The notes under the pieces are model-generated. The model was not told the origin of the DNA, did not search any database, and saw only the letters and a list, made by a program, of their open reading frames with translations. The position numbers and the translations under genes are program-made. From Caprella mutica (taxonomy: Eukaryota > Arthropoda > Malacostraca > Amphipoda > Caprellidae), in assembly GCA_947561585.1 (NCBI GenBank), contig CANNZV010001439.1, positions 147,719-211,718 of the forward strand: DNA of 64,000 bases. Direction: 5' to 3'. Positions 35,101 through 45,406 of this stretch are shown here, in pieces (position 1 is the stretch's first letter; every line of letters starts with the position of its first letter).

Positions 35101-36200
35101 AGCACTTGTGATACGCTAGGGACACTTGTGATACGCTAGGAACACTTGTGATAAGATATGAACACTTGTGATACGCTAGGAACACTTGTGATAAGATATG
35201 AACACTTGTGATAAGATATGAACACTTGTGATAAGATATGAACACTTGTGATACGCTACGAACACTTGTGATACGCTAGGAACACTTGTGATAAGATATG
35301 AACACTTGTGATAAGATATGAACACTTGTGATAAGATATGAACACTTGTGATAAGATATGAACACTTGTGATAAGATATGAACACTTGTGATACGCTAGG
35401 AACACTTGTGATAAGATATGAACACTTGTGATAAGATATGAACACTTGTGATAAGATATGAACACTTGTGATACGCTACGAACACTTGTGATAAGATATG
35501 AACACTTGTGATAAGATATGAACACTTGTGATACGCTACGAACACTTGTGATACGCTAGGAACACTTGTGATAAGATATGAACACTTGTGATAAGATATG
35601 AACACTTGTGATAAGATATGAACACTTGTGATACGCTAGGAACACTTGTGATACGCTAGGAACACTTGTGATACGCTAGGAACACTTGTGATACGCTAGG
35701 AACACTTGTGATACGCTAGGAACACTTGTGATACGATATGAACACTTGTGATAAGATATGAACACTTGTGATAAGATATGAACACTTGTGATACGCTACG
35801 AACACTTGTGATACGCTAGGAACACTTGTGATAAGATATGAACACTTGTGATAAGATATGAACACTTGTGATAAGATTTGAACACTTGTGATACGCTACG
35901 AACACTTGTGATACGCTACGAACACTTGTGATACGCTAGGAACACTTGTGATACGCTAGGAACACTTGAGATACGCTAGGAACACTTGTGATACGCTAGG
36001 AACACTTGTGATACGCTAGGAACACTTTTGATACGCTAGGAACACTTGTGATAAGATATGAACACTTGTGATAAGATATGAACACTTGTGATACGCTAAA
36101 AACACTTGTGATGCGCTAGGAACACTTGTGATACGCTAGGAACACTTGTGATACGCTAGGAACACTTGTGATACGCTAGGGACACTTGTGATACGCAAGG
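35101..36200. repeat. 20-bp minisatellite, 55 copies, two main unit types
   Basis: Units are exactly 20 bp: aacacttgtgataagatatg and aacacttgtgatacgctagg, plus a minor acgctacg form. The first ten bases (aacacttgtg, with an E-box-like cacttg) are almost invariant; the second ten switch between two states. Right of 36180 the last unit reads atacgcaagg and directly abuts the pogo-like element's terminal repeat. Confidence 0.95.
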
Positions 36201-37882
36201 AACCGGGTGAGTTCGTACAGCGGGTGAATCCGTATGGGGCCATAACTCAACACCTGTTATGTTCCAACCCGTTGAAATTTGAGTGATCCTATACATTATA
36301 ATAGCAATTAGTTTGAAACAAGTTTCAGCGCGTTACGGTGTGGTATGTTCCTTCGGTGAGAGATCATATATTTTTAGCACTAAAATGTAATTTTCTCACT
36401 ACTTGAGCTAAGCCATAGCAATTACAATTTACTATCTAAAAACTTTATATGGAATACTAGTATTCAGTAGGATATTCTTTACGTATGTAAACGTTAACAT
36501 TTAGTTAAAACTCCTTAATATCCGATGTATTCCGTTTTGAAAATTTAATGGCGGTATGGGGTGTCATCGTACAAATATGTACGGGCACATCCTCCTCTGT
36601 ACGGTTTCACCCCATTATGTACGAATTCACTTCTATATTTATTTTTCATATATGCCTCGATTATATACACGTAAAAGAACGGAACAGTATTATTCCTGTG
36701 ATGTGGAACAGGCATATAACGTATGTACAAATGGAACATCAGTACATAAAGCTGCAAAATTGTATAAAGCTCCTCCGATGACGCTGTAAGATGCCACAAA
36801 GAGATCCAGAAATGGTTCAAAATTTGATGAGCATAAATTAGAAAAGAAAGTTTTTACCAGCGAAACATTAATGGACGGCGCTATTCCAGAATATGCTGAG
36901 AATAGTTCAAATCATTATCACCGCAAGCAAGTAGAAAATGTGCCATCCACAGGCCCTGCTCCTACTTCACCATCCACCAAGCCTGCTCTTGCTTCACCAT
37001 CCACCGAGCCTGCTCCTGCTTCACCATCCACCGAGCCTTCTTCTACTTCACCATACCGAGTCTGCTGCTGCTTCACTATACACCGCGCCTGTACCTACTT
37101 CACCATCCTCCGAGCCTTCTCCTACTTCATCATACCGAGCCTGCACCTGCTTCACCATCCACCGAGCCTGCTCCTGCTTCACCATCCACCTAGCCTGCCC
37201 CTACTTCACCATTCACAGAGCCTGCTCCTGCTCCACTGAGCCTGTTACTACTTCACCATCCACCGAGCCACAACCAGACCCTCTAGATTGAACGTTTCAT
37301 TTTTAGGAACATTTTGAAAAGATTCGGTCATTCCCAAATGCTCCTCCTAGAAAGAGCAACAGCAGAGGCAGATAACCAAGAAGGTCAATGATAACAACTG
37401 ATACTCTAGAAAGAGAGTTACTGAAAGAGAAACATTTTTCAAGAAAGCAAAGCGTAGGCTAACGATGAAAATTGACGCTCTATAATCTAGTTCGGAAGAC
37501 ATCGGTGATGAAGTCTTTTTTTTTTTTTTTTCAAAAGGGCTTTAGTCAATTGTAAGGAAACGGCATCCAAGAGTTTTATAATATTTTCCTTAAAATAAAT
37601 GGAATTCTTACTGAATTTTCCTTTTTTTCCCCTTTTTTAGTACTGTACGGAGTGATACTCTGCTTGTACGAACTCACCCGCACTTCCGGGTGAGTTCGTA
37701 CACACGAATATATCTCATTAAAATCTGTACTAAGAGAGAACCATAAGATTTTAAATAATTTAGTTTGTAGTTATAAGCAGTTGAATACCTAAAGATTCGA
37801 TTGTGAGTTAGAACGAACTTGTCTCCCGAATAGTAAAGATTCTATAAGCTTTGGAAGGAAAAATGTACGAACTCACCCGGTT
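36201..37882 (+). mobile_element. pogo/Tigger-like DNA element(s) with shared TIRs
   Basis: aaccgggtgagttcgtaca at 36201-36219 is exactly inverted at 37864-37882. The same terminus occurs twice more inside: tgtacgaactcacccg at 37665-37680 and ccgggtgagttcgtaca at 37686-37702. The block can therefore be read as a 1.48-kb element (36201-37680) followed, 5 bp later, by a roughly 197-bp MITE (37686-37882). A TA lies 7 bp outside the right TIR and about 8 bp outside the left one, compatible with Tc1/mariner-pogo targeting but not a proven duplication. Confidence 0.75.
36652..37475 (+). pseudogene. pogo-like transposase remnant, DDE domain deleted
   Basis: The ATG at 36652 begins MPRLYTRKRTEQYY, followed by a helix-turn-helix-like stretch (GTSVHKAAKLYKAPPMTL) resembling the N-terminal psq/CENP-B-type DNA-binding domain of pogo/Tigger transposases. 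A stop follows at 36787-36789. The next recognisable pieces come from the far C-terminus: a KVFTSETLM-like segment, a Pro/Ser/Thr-rich linker of about 27-bp repeats (PAPASPSTEP, 36955-37270), and the basic tail KIRSFPNAPPRKSNSRGR (37319-37372), then a stop and TTDTLERELLKEK. The whole catalytic DDE core between the N-terminal and C-terminal parts is missing, and the tail is in another frame. Family assignment rests on my knowledge of Tigger protein ends. Confidence 0.7.
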
Positions 37883-37984
37883 CTCCCCTATCACTATTGA
37901 AGTAATAATTTGAAAATATCACGGAAACTGGAAACATACTTGATATATGTATTATAGGGGCGTGCTGTCCCTCGAACCTCCCTG

Positions 37985-38038
37985 CCAAGTCATTAAACAA
38001 TCATGAAGTGTGCAGTACAACAAACTAGCGGATACAAC
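37985..38038 (-). repeat. Dispersed repeat family C, minus copy
   Basis: Reverse complement of the segment at 41551-41604 (landmarks tcattaaacaatcatgaagt, gtgtgcag, acaacaaactag) with only a few differences. The plus copy lies inside the foldback element at 41.4-41.8 kb. Confidence 0.75.
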
Positions 38039-38749
38039 AATCTACATTACTGTTTCATGCCAAAAATATATATTGTTTGAGTAATTTCAATGAAAACACG
38101 AGTTTTTTCAAAGTTCTCAATCATTCAGTAATACATAGGAAATAAATAACGCTCATATCTCAAAAAGTATTAGTTTCTACAAAAAACGGTTTTGATTTTC
38201 GGATTCTATGGACAAAAATACGTATAAAAAAATAATTTAAATTAAATCTGGTGGGGGTCGTCAAATGGGAAAAATCCACGCTCTGCATAAAAAGGGTCCG
38301 GTACAACGGGATAATTCACACCATATGGTGAATACGGTGTGCAGAAAGTTCACCGCACTCAATTCACTGCAAAATAATTTAATTCAATATATATCAGTAA
38401 TACAACAAACTTATAATAAAACAAATATATCAGCAGCTAAATAAACATTAATTACGTGAAAAATGCAGGCTTGTTTAAGATGTAGTTACACGTCTCATTG
38501 AATATTTATAAAACTTTTCTAATCCAAGAAAATATATAGGGACATCAATTTTTTGGGGTAGTATTCGGTTATTTTTCATCAATCAAAACCTATAAGCTCA
38601 GGACACAAAAATTACGAGATGTCATAAACTACTATATTCGCAGGCACTTTAAGTTAGTAGTATTTTTATATGTAGTTACAGGCAGGAATCGCTTTAATTA
38701 CTCCTCACTCTAATAAAAGCGCTACTTATTTCGAGTCATGTCTCAAAAT

Positions 38750-38972
38750 ACAGTAGTGGCCAAAATATAAGGGTAGGCAAGAACAAGTTATCTAAATCTT
38801 CAATTTCATAAAAAGTACAATACACATATTATTGAGACTTAGCTCGTATTTTCATATAGAGCTCATATGTATTCGTATGAAATTTCAAAGCATTTGGACA
38901 AAAATTCTATCAATAGTTCGATATTTCACTTTAAACAAAAAATTTTACCCTGGTCAAAAATTAAGGGTAGCC
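38750..38972. mobile_element. Possible Tc1/mariner end with IR/DR-type direct repeat
   Basis: tacagtagtggccaaaatat followed by aagggtag (38750-38777) resembles Tc1-type terminal sequence. A similar word in the same orientation, ggtcaaaaattaagggtagc, lies at about 38951-38970. Two direct repeats about 200 bp apart inside one terminus is the IR/DR layout of some Tc1-like elements. The opposite terminus was not found. Confidence 0.35.
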
Positions 38973-39524
38973 ATCATAAACTTTGAAATATTCATGGATA
39001 TTGGCAATTAACTTAATATGTGAACAATTCTTTGCTATATCACTCTAATACATCTTCTACCACAAAATTCTACTAATTTGGCACAATATGAAAGGGTTAT
39101 CCATCTTCTATTCATCCTCGAAAATGTCCACAATTTTTCCACATTTGTTGAGTTTCTTCTCTAGGTACAGTTTCCAATTGTCGTTGCCAGAGATTTCTAC
39201 TGCCACATGAAAATACAAAAGGATTGTGCAACATATTACGGCTCAACTTAAAGCGGCGTTTACACTATCAGTTTTAATAGTACGGTCAATCTAGCTCAAA
39301 AAGTGGCTGAAATGGAAAACAAATATTAGTTTGCTAATATTTACATGTTACTTTATAGGTGTTGTTATATCACAGAAAAAAAGTTTAACACTTTATGTCA
39401 TTGGATTTCGAAGTTATTGAAAATATCCGTGGAGTTTTTTTTTTGAAGCACTTTTCTGGTTAAAAAATATCACTCCTTTGCTAATGGCGGCTAATGAAAC
39501 GCATTTTATTCATATTTTTACTTA

Positions 39525-40450
39525 TAAGTCTGCATAGTACTATCATTTAAATCATATTCCATATAATTATGGCAAGATACTCCTCTGCATTGACCACAAA
39601 TATTGCAGCATCGCAAGGAAATATCTGAATCAGGTTCAACTGTTGGTACTACAATCCACTTTACATTTGATCGTTTTCAAGAGGGAATATGGAGCAGGGG
39701 GTTTGGAAGTGTAAATTGGCATCAGCCTTCCATTTTCAATTCTCCACCTAAATTCAAGAAGATTCAAATCATTCCCTATCCTTGCTTGAACCGGATGGAA
39801 CACTCCCATCGAATGGAATGTTGGGCAGAGCATCTCAGGCTGAAGAGGTTTATTCCCAGTACACACTTTATTACTTTATTAATATACCCCCATAATCGAT
39901 GGTGATTGAGATTTGATGATTTTGTTACTCCATGTAATCATAAAAGCAATCTTTCACCAGCATGCATGGGATATATCATCTTTTTGAGGTATACTGTTGA
40001 GAAAAGACATCATATCTTTTTGAAATTAGAATCAGTTCTTCACTATTTCAGTGCTTCTCCCTTCCCTATGGAATGTACCCTAGAGGTTGCATCGCATCCT
40101 AGAAGTGCATGTATTGGCAATGTTTAGTCAAAGTGCTTGATGTTTCACATCTTACATGAATCACTTTTGTCCGACATTAGTATGATGTCATGTAAACCAG
40201 GAGAAGTGACATTCACGTGATGGATCAGTAACACTAACATCTCAATAACCACAGTGTCGTGAGTTTCAGATGTTCTTAGAGTTGTTAATACAATCAGCAA
40301 ATCCGCGTCATCCGCTGCCTGAAGTGTCTTCACGTTATTGTTATCGTAATTTCTAGAAGCAATTTAATAAATTGTTCTTTATTGCTCTCATTCTTCAAAA
40401 AATCTTCTTAATAACAATCAGCACCGCCTTTTTTCTGACTTCTAAGTATG
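39525..40450 (-). pseudogene. Decayed gene of a PIN/nuclease-like, Cys-tailed transposon-associated family
   Basis: Reading the minus strand from 40450 downward, conserved pieces appear in order but in different frames: FLKNESNKEQF (about 40400), KTLQAADDADLLIVLTTLRT and LLVLLIHHV-like MLVLLIHHV (40330-40200), GCDATSRVHSIGKGEALK (about 40105-40050), PTFHSMGVFHPVQAR and PPAPYSLLKTIKC (39850-39660), and CNICGQCRGVSC (about 39600-39565). I recall this order (acidic ADAD/DLLVLL motifs, GCDTTS..GIGK, WGW..PPAP..LL, then a Cys-rich tail) from multicopy invertebrate proteins with a PIN/FEN-like N-terminal region. Frameshifts, stops and a gap in the VVxxED segment make it non-functional. The plus-strand frame at 39603-39905 is only its shadow. 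Confidence 0.6.
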
Positions 40451-40734
40451 AACAAGTGGACTTTCCCTTTCAATGCCGGAAATGTGTCACATCTTTGGTT
40501 GAGAGCTTATTTGTATAACATTGAAAACGACAGTTACATTTGTGAAAGTTATAAGCACATTTTTGTAAATTGCGTACTATTTCTAAATTCAAAGTAGAGA
40601 CCCTTCTGCCACGATATTCGATTTATCAATGAGCCTCCATCTAAAACATTGGCACAATTTGAATGTATTTCACATACACTGGTTGTAGTGTTTTTCAATT
40701 CACTTATACGCACTACACAATAGCATACTAGTCA
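40451..40734. other. Unique DNA, possible upstream part of the minus-strand pseudogene
   Basis: The cagaaaaaaggcggtgctga word (minus strand, near 40430) would extend the pseudogene, but homology fades above 40450. Confidence 0.3.
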
Positions 40735-41225
40735 CTTAGGTACCTATTGAGAGTTGCTGTTATGAAAAGTTTATAAGATAGTGTAAATTAGTTATGTATA
40801 AGATTTTGTACCTAGGTACCTAGATGATATGGCCTTCTATTCTTACCAAAGTAGAGAATGGTTGATATCTTGCCTGGTACCTACATACCTGCAGGTACTT
40901 ACCTTAGACTACCTATATAGAGAGGTAGGTACACTGTAGTCTGTAGGTGCATACGTAGGTATGTAAGTACAAACGTACCTGCAGGTACCTACCTAAGACC
41001 TTAGACTACCTCTCTATAGGTAGTCTAAGGTAGATACATAAGTACCTGTTGATAGGTAGCTAGACTACACTGCAGGTAGGTACCTACCTACTTCTTGATA
41101 GATAGGTGCAATGTAATTGTAGTCTGTTAGTAGGTATACCTACCTCTTGATAGATAGGTACACTGTAGTCTGTAGGTAGGTACCTACATCTCAATAGGTA
41201 CCTACCTACAGTGCAGTCATATTTT
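40735..41225. repeat. Palindromic low-complexity tract (aggtacct words)
   Basis: Many overlapping copies of aggtacct, taggtagg and ctacctac in both orientations. It includes a perfect hairpin at 40999-41030 (ccttagactacct, 6-nt loop ctctat, aggtagtctaagg). There is no fixed period. It could be a slippage-expanded palindromic simple repeat or a decayed foldback element. Confidence 0.75.
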
Positions 41226-41410
41226 AGAGGTACATACGGCAAATTCTCACCTCAAAATACCGTAGTTTAGACCCCAACCTTGATGCAAGTTATTTTTATA
41301 TACCTAATAATCAATATAGATCAATAATTCTTCAATTTTATTCGTCTCTTTTCCATTGTTTCACGGTTTTATTTTTTATAAATGTATAAATACCTACTAA
41401 CTCAGTGTTT

Positions 41411-41785
41411 CTAGCGGGGAACGGTCAAGAGAGCCCCCCCCCCCCCCCGGTCAAGAGCCCCATCTCCCTGTCTTTTTAATCCTTATTTACCTAGTTAAAC
41501 AAATGAAGAACTACTTAGATAGAAATAACTGAGAGTTGCTAATGTAGTTTGTTGTATCAGCTAGTTTGTTGTTCTGCACACTTCATGATTGTTTAATGAC
41601 CTGGCTTTTATGTCTAATCAGTAATGAACTACAAAAGTGTCAATAAGGATTAAATAATAAAGGTAAATAAGGATTTAAAAACAGGGGGGCTCGTGACCGG
41701 GGGGGGGGGGCTCATGACCTAGGGGGGCTCATAACCGGGGGGCTCATGACCGGGGTCCGGGGGGGGCTTATGACCTACACCCGTT
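41411..41785. mobile_element. Foldback/MITE-like element with poly-C and poly-G ends
   Basis: The left half has a 16-17-base C run (about 41433-41450), then gtcaagagcccc and ccttatttacc. The right half mirrors this with ggtaaataaggatt, acaggggggctcgtgacc and several G runs (up to 13) broken by ctcatgacc. The inverted arms are about 40 bp or more, with G/C runs expanded unequally. The centre contains dispersed repeat family C (41551-41604). No coding capacity. Confidence 0.65.
41551..41604 (+). repeat. Dispersed repeat family C, plus copy
   Basis: Nearly identical to the reverse complement of 37985-38038. It lies in the middle of the foldback element and may be the family's core. Confidence 0.75.
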
Positions 41786-42502
41786 TCTAGCACAGTACAT
41801 AATGCCTGTAACCTACATATATCGTCCAATAATCCTTATATTGTTTGTACCATTATTATAATCACATATATAATATATTAATATTTATCAATAATGTGTC
41901 CCACTTCTCTTCGCACTTATATCTTTCAAGTTTTGCTCTTTTACATTTGTATTAGTATCGCCTCAAAAATGATTTCATAGAAAACTAGTTCTGTCCTAGT
42001 CGTAGAAAATTATACCTATTCGCTGGCAGACTAATAAATTTATTATAATTCTAGACATTGAATAGGCTTTACGCTATTCGTCAATTTGATGTGAAATTTC
42101 ATTGTTTCGTTGAATATATTTCATAATGGTTTAACGTTTAAAACATACATGTATTAGTTAAATATTTTCTTTAAATATTGTGTTCATTTTTCCTTTTTTC
42201 AGTTACTGTACACCAGACAGACGTCTTCAAATATAAGTGCTTTTCTCCTAAACTGTTTTATTCCAAACACGGCTTCGGCAGAATTATTATTATTTAATTT
42301 ACTTCTAAAAGACTACTCAAGCGGCACTTTGTCAGGCGGGTACGAATACAGTCAATTCTGGGTGTCCGACACTTTTGTTGCCAAACTTTAACATAAGGTT
42401 GCATTCGTCGAAATAAACAGTTTTTATTCTATGAAGTTATGGTCTAAAATGCTTAGTTGAAGAGTTAAAAGGTTAGGAAAGTAGTATTTTACCATTATTT
42501 AG
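41786..42502. other. Unique AT-rich DNA
   Basis: No gene recognised. It ends with ttaccattatttag just before the RNase H-like fragment, which could be a splice acceptor. Confidence 0.4.
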
Positions 42503-42732
42503 GCTGAGTTCGCTGCGACCTGGCTGGCGCATATTCTCTATCCGGGAGCGGTCATCCTTGGAGATAACCAGGCAGTTATATATTTGTTGGCTAGGGGGAA
42601 AACTTCCCCCGGGTTGGAGAAGTTCTTTTAAGAAAACAGTTCATTTATGTCGTACTTACCACTCACCAACTTTGGTGTATGTCCGAACAACCTCCAACCC
42701 GGCGGATAGATTTTCAAGGCCGGTTATCGTTT
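42503..42732 (+). pseudogene. Retroelement RNase H-like fragment
   Basis: From 42503 the frame reads AEFAATWLAHILY, then GDNQAVIYLLARGKTSPG, with a stop at 42628-42630. In another frame the sequence continues HSPTLVYVRTTSNPADRFSR (about 42655-42715). AEF at the start, the DN in the middle and the terminal NPADxxSR match the order of the RNase H domain of reverse-transcribing elements. A frameshift near 42628 separates the halves. The AG at 42501-42502 could be a splice acceptor, and an aataaataaa signal lies at about 42885, so a 3' gene end or processed copy is possible. It is most simply a retroelement fossil. Confidence 0.55.
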
Positions 42733-43157
42733 AGTAATAATAAGTAGTCTTTTAAGGAATTAGTTATTGAAATGTATTATGTATCATTATTATTACTTGT
42801 AGGACAAATCTATTGTATTATAATAGTAATTGTTTTGCTCATTAATTTAATCTAGGGTGAAAACTTTGTTTTGCATTTGATTGAATAAATAAAGGAATTA
42901 AAGTATCCAAAAAATCTTGAGAGAAACCGCCTGGTTAATATCTAGACTCCGTTGAGGTAACAACTCTCTACCGTAGTCTTGGGCTTACCTGCACAAGCTT
43001 TAACCGACCCATAGACTAGTTCAGTCGAATAGCAAGCTGGTGCCTTAGCGGACTTTATTTTTAAATCATTATTTATTGAAATTTATTTTATCAATTAAAT
43101 TTTTTAGATTGTTAAATAATTATTAATAAAGAGATTACCATATTTACTTTTTAAAAA
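42733..43157. other. Unique AT-rich DNA with a polyadenylation-type signal
   Basis: gaataaataaagg at about 42884. Nothing else recognised. Confidence 0.35.
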
Positions 43158-43346
43158 ATGGCACATTCTTCATTTAATGTTAGAAACAAAGGAGAGTGCA
43201 TTGATGAAGAAATGATAAGGCAAGAAGAAATGGACAAGATTCATGAGATGCTTCGGGATGAAGACGAAGCCGAGATTGACGTAGGCTACGAAGTGACGGA
43301 GGAAAAAATGGATGTAGCAGAAACGGAGGATGCACAACAGACTTGA
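43158..43346 (+). CDS. Small acidic ORF, unknown (possibly transposon N-terminus)
   Basis: A 62-codon frame with a good start context (aaaaaatgg), less AT-rich than its flanks. It encodes a highly acidic, Met-rich polypeptide (EEMIRQEEMDKIHEMLRDED; ends ETEDAQQT) and stops cleanly. Acidic N-terminal regions like this occur in piggyBac- and other transposase ORFs, but no domain is recognised and no continuation is seen downstream. It may be a true small gene, a first exon or a truncated transposon ORF. Confidence 0.3.
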   Translation: MAHSSFNVRNKGECIDEEMIRQEEMDKIHEMLRDEDEAEIDVGYEVTEEKMDVAETEDAQQT

Positions 43347-45010
43347 CTCGAAACTATTAATTATACAAACTTCTAGGTAATTTTAAACGCTTCGTATGGC
43401 TTTAAGACACTCGAAAATGAAAATAACATTATTTACAATACCAGTTTTGCGTAGTTTGGTTTTTAATTTCAAATTGTCGACCGTATTCCCTAAATTTCAA
43501 CATGGCTTTTGACCGACTTCCGGTCGGATTTAGATTTTTTTGGAAAAAGTTTCGAGATCAGTGTTCGAAGACGCATCGGATGAGAATCCTAACTCACCTC
43601 CTTCTACTTATTTCTAAAGTATACCCACAAAGTCAGGGTAACCACCACTGAACTAACTTGATCGTGTAACTGTTTCGTGCATGAGTTACTGTAAAGTTGT
43701 TTATCTTAAATAACTCTTGTTTATTATTTAAATAATTATCTTTTTACCACTTGGAAGAACTCGCTAATCTGCATCTTTTATTCCAACACATTTTTTCGAA
43801 TTCCTCGACTGGCTTTCGTACACTGGTCGATGCGCGTTTGACTTCGTAACTCCTTCAATAAATTTTTTTTGGGAATCTGTTTCAATAAATATTGTTCATA
43901 AACCTCATCAAAATTTATTTTATACGTGATTTTTTTCCGAAATTTTGTTTATTTCGAAAAATAAGAGATATTCAATTATTCGAACTTCGAAGGTCTCTAA
44001 ATCTCGAATGTATGTTGTTTTTCGAACGGCTTTAGGTGCATTAGAGTATTTTATTATTATACTACAATTCTATATAAAAGTTTTGAATTCGAATGCGAAT
44101 GGTCGAAACCACACCTATATTTGAAAACCATCTCATATTTCAAAAACCAGATTGAATTCTTGAAAACGGACAACAGATTCTTAATCTACATGCAAAAATA
44201 TACCCAAACATTTGTTTCAAAAATTTCGAACGATTCAAAAAGAAACTATGGACAGTTGATTATATTCAGTTTAATCTCATTCCATTTAAATAAAAAAAAA
44301 TTGAAACACAAATGTGAATATTATTACGAATTTCGAACAGATGTCAGTTCAAAAGGTCTCAATTCTTACTAAAAACGAGCCTTCTGAATTGAATTGTCAA
44401 GTCGGATTTTCGATTGAAAGCAGTTTTCAAAAATTGAAAATTTTAAAATAACATATTTAAATTTTTTAAAATGAATCGTTTGAGGTAATTCAAACATGTT
44501 TATAGGCTATTTTGAATTTTCCGAATCCGATTCTGTACTTAAAATGATCGTTTTCGGACTCTTATATAGTTTTTATTTTAAATAAATCAAATAAATATCG
44601 ACACTGTAAAGCCGAGAGCATAAATTTATTTAAAATAAACTACCTAGTTTATTCCTTTCGAAACATTTCAAAGTGTAGTCTGTAATATTAATGATAGTGT
44701 GGTATTATTTATTACTTAATTAGCCCAATTACCTAGGTACCTAAATTGTTTTCATTTTAGGCTTCCTATGCTTGTTAATCTTATCATATACCTTAACAGT
44801 GCTTGTATAAACACTTTAGCACATCAATTCCTAACACTGGCTCTTAATTATAACAAATAGAGGCTTTATTAGAAGAAAACACCAAGAACTAAACACTCAC
44901 TACCTACATTGTTATTGACAATAATTTCCAAAGTACGGAATATTAAGATTTTGTACGAATTTATGCTTATACTTCCTATGCTTAGTCACTAAGTTACGAA
45001 CCAGACTTTA
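43347..45010. other. AT-rich DNA, no gene recognised
   Basis: Rich in ttcgaa/tttcgaa words at about 43800-44400 (for example ttttttcgaattcctcgac, aacttcgaaggtctc, tttcgaacggc, aatttcgaacgattc). They look like a decayed dispersed repeat without a clear period. No coding features. Confidence 0.4.
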
Positions 45011-45330
45011 AATAGGGTAATTAATGCCAATTAATTATGGTGGGGCCATAGAAGATAACGACTTTAATGCAATTAATTATGGTGGGGCCATAGAAGATAA
45101 CGACTTTAATGCAATTAATTATGGTGGGGCCATAGAAGATAATGACTTGAACCCAGTCTGCAGAATATGGGTCATTTTTACCATTTTCTGAGTGAACAAT
45201 CGTTAATTTCCTCCTATATTTACAATTTTACTGCGAACAAGCCAATTAATTATATGGTAGGGCCATGAAAGAAAGTGATTTTAACTAGGGTAATTAATGC
45301 TAATTAATTATGGTAGGGCCATAGAAATTC
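45011..45330. repeat. 42-bp tandem repeat, three good copies plus a diverged duplicate
   Basis: caattaattatggtggggcc followed by atagaagataacgacttta repeats three times with a 42-bp period (45029-45150). A diverged copy of the block start (agggtaattaatgc...attatggtagggccatag) recurs at 45241-45330. The remainder is A/T-rich. Confidence 0.85.
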
Positions 45331-45406
45331 TTATTTCATTTCTTTTCTAATTTGTTCATTCATTTTTTTTTCATATTAAATCAACTAATGTAAATAATAT
45401 TAACAG

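Larger units (their letters stand above)
37883..39524. other. AT-rich DNA with transposon fragments
   Basis: Contains a family C dispersed repeat at 37985-38038 and Tc1-like terminal motifs at 38750-38972. No host gene recognised. Confidence 0.45.

Noticed and set aside
1117..36200. CRISPR arrays
   Set aside because: Units are directly adjacent without unique spacers, no cas genes are present, and the context is eukaryotic. These are minisatellites.
36871..37291. Pro/Ser/Thr-rich frames as an independent secreted protein
   Set aside because: They lie between the transposase remnants inside the TIR-bounded element and fit the linker before the pogo-like basic tail.
39603..39905. Plus-strand frame of 100 codons
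   Set aside because: It is the antisense of the conserved minus-strand pseudogene blocks (PPAPYSLLK and neighbours), which explain the open frame.
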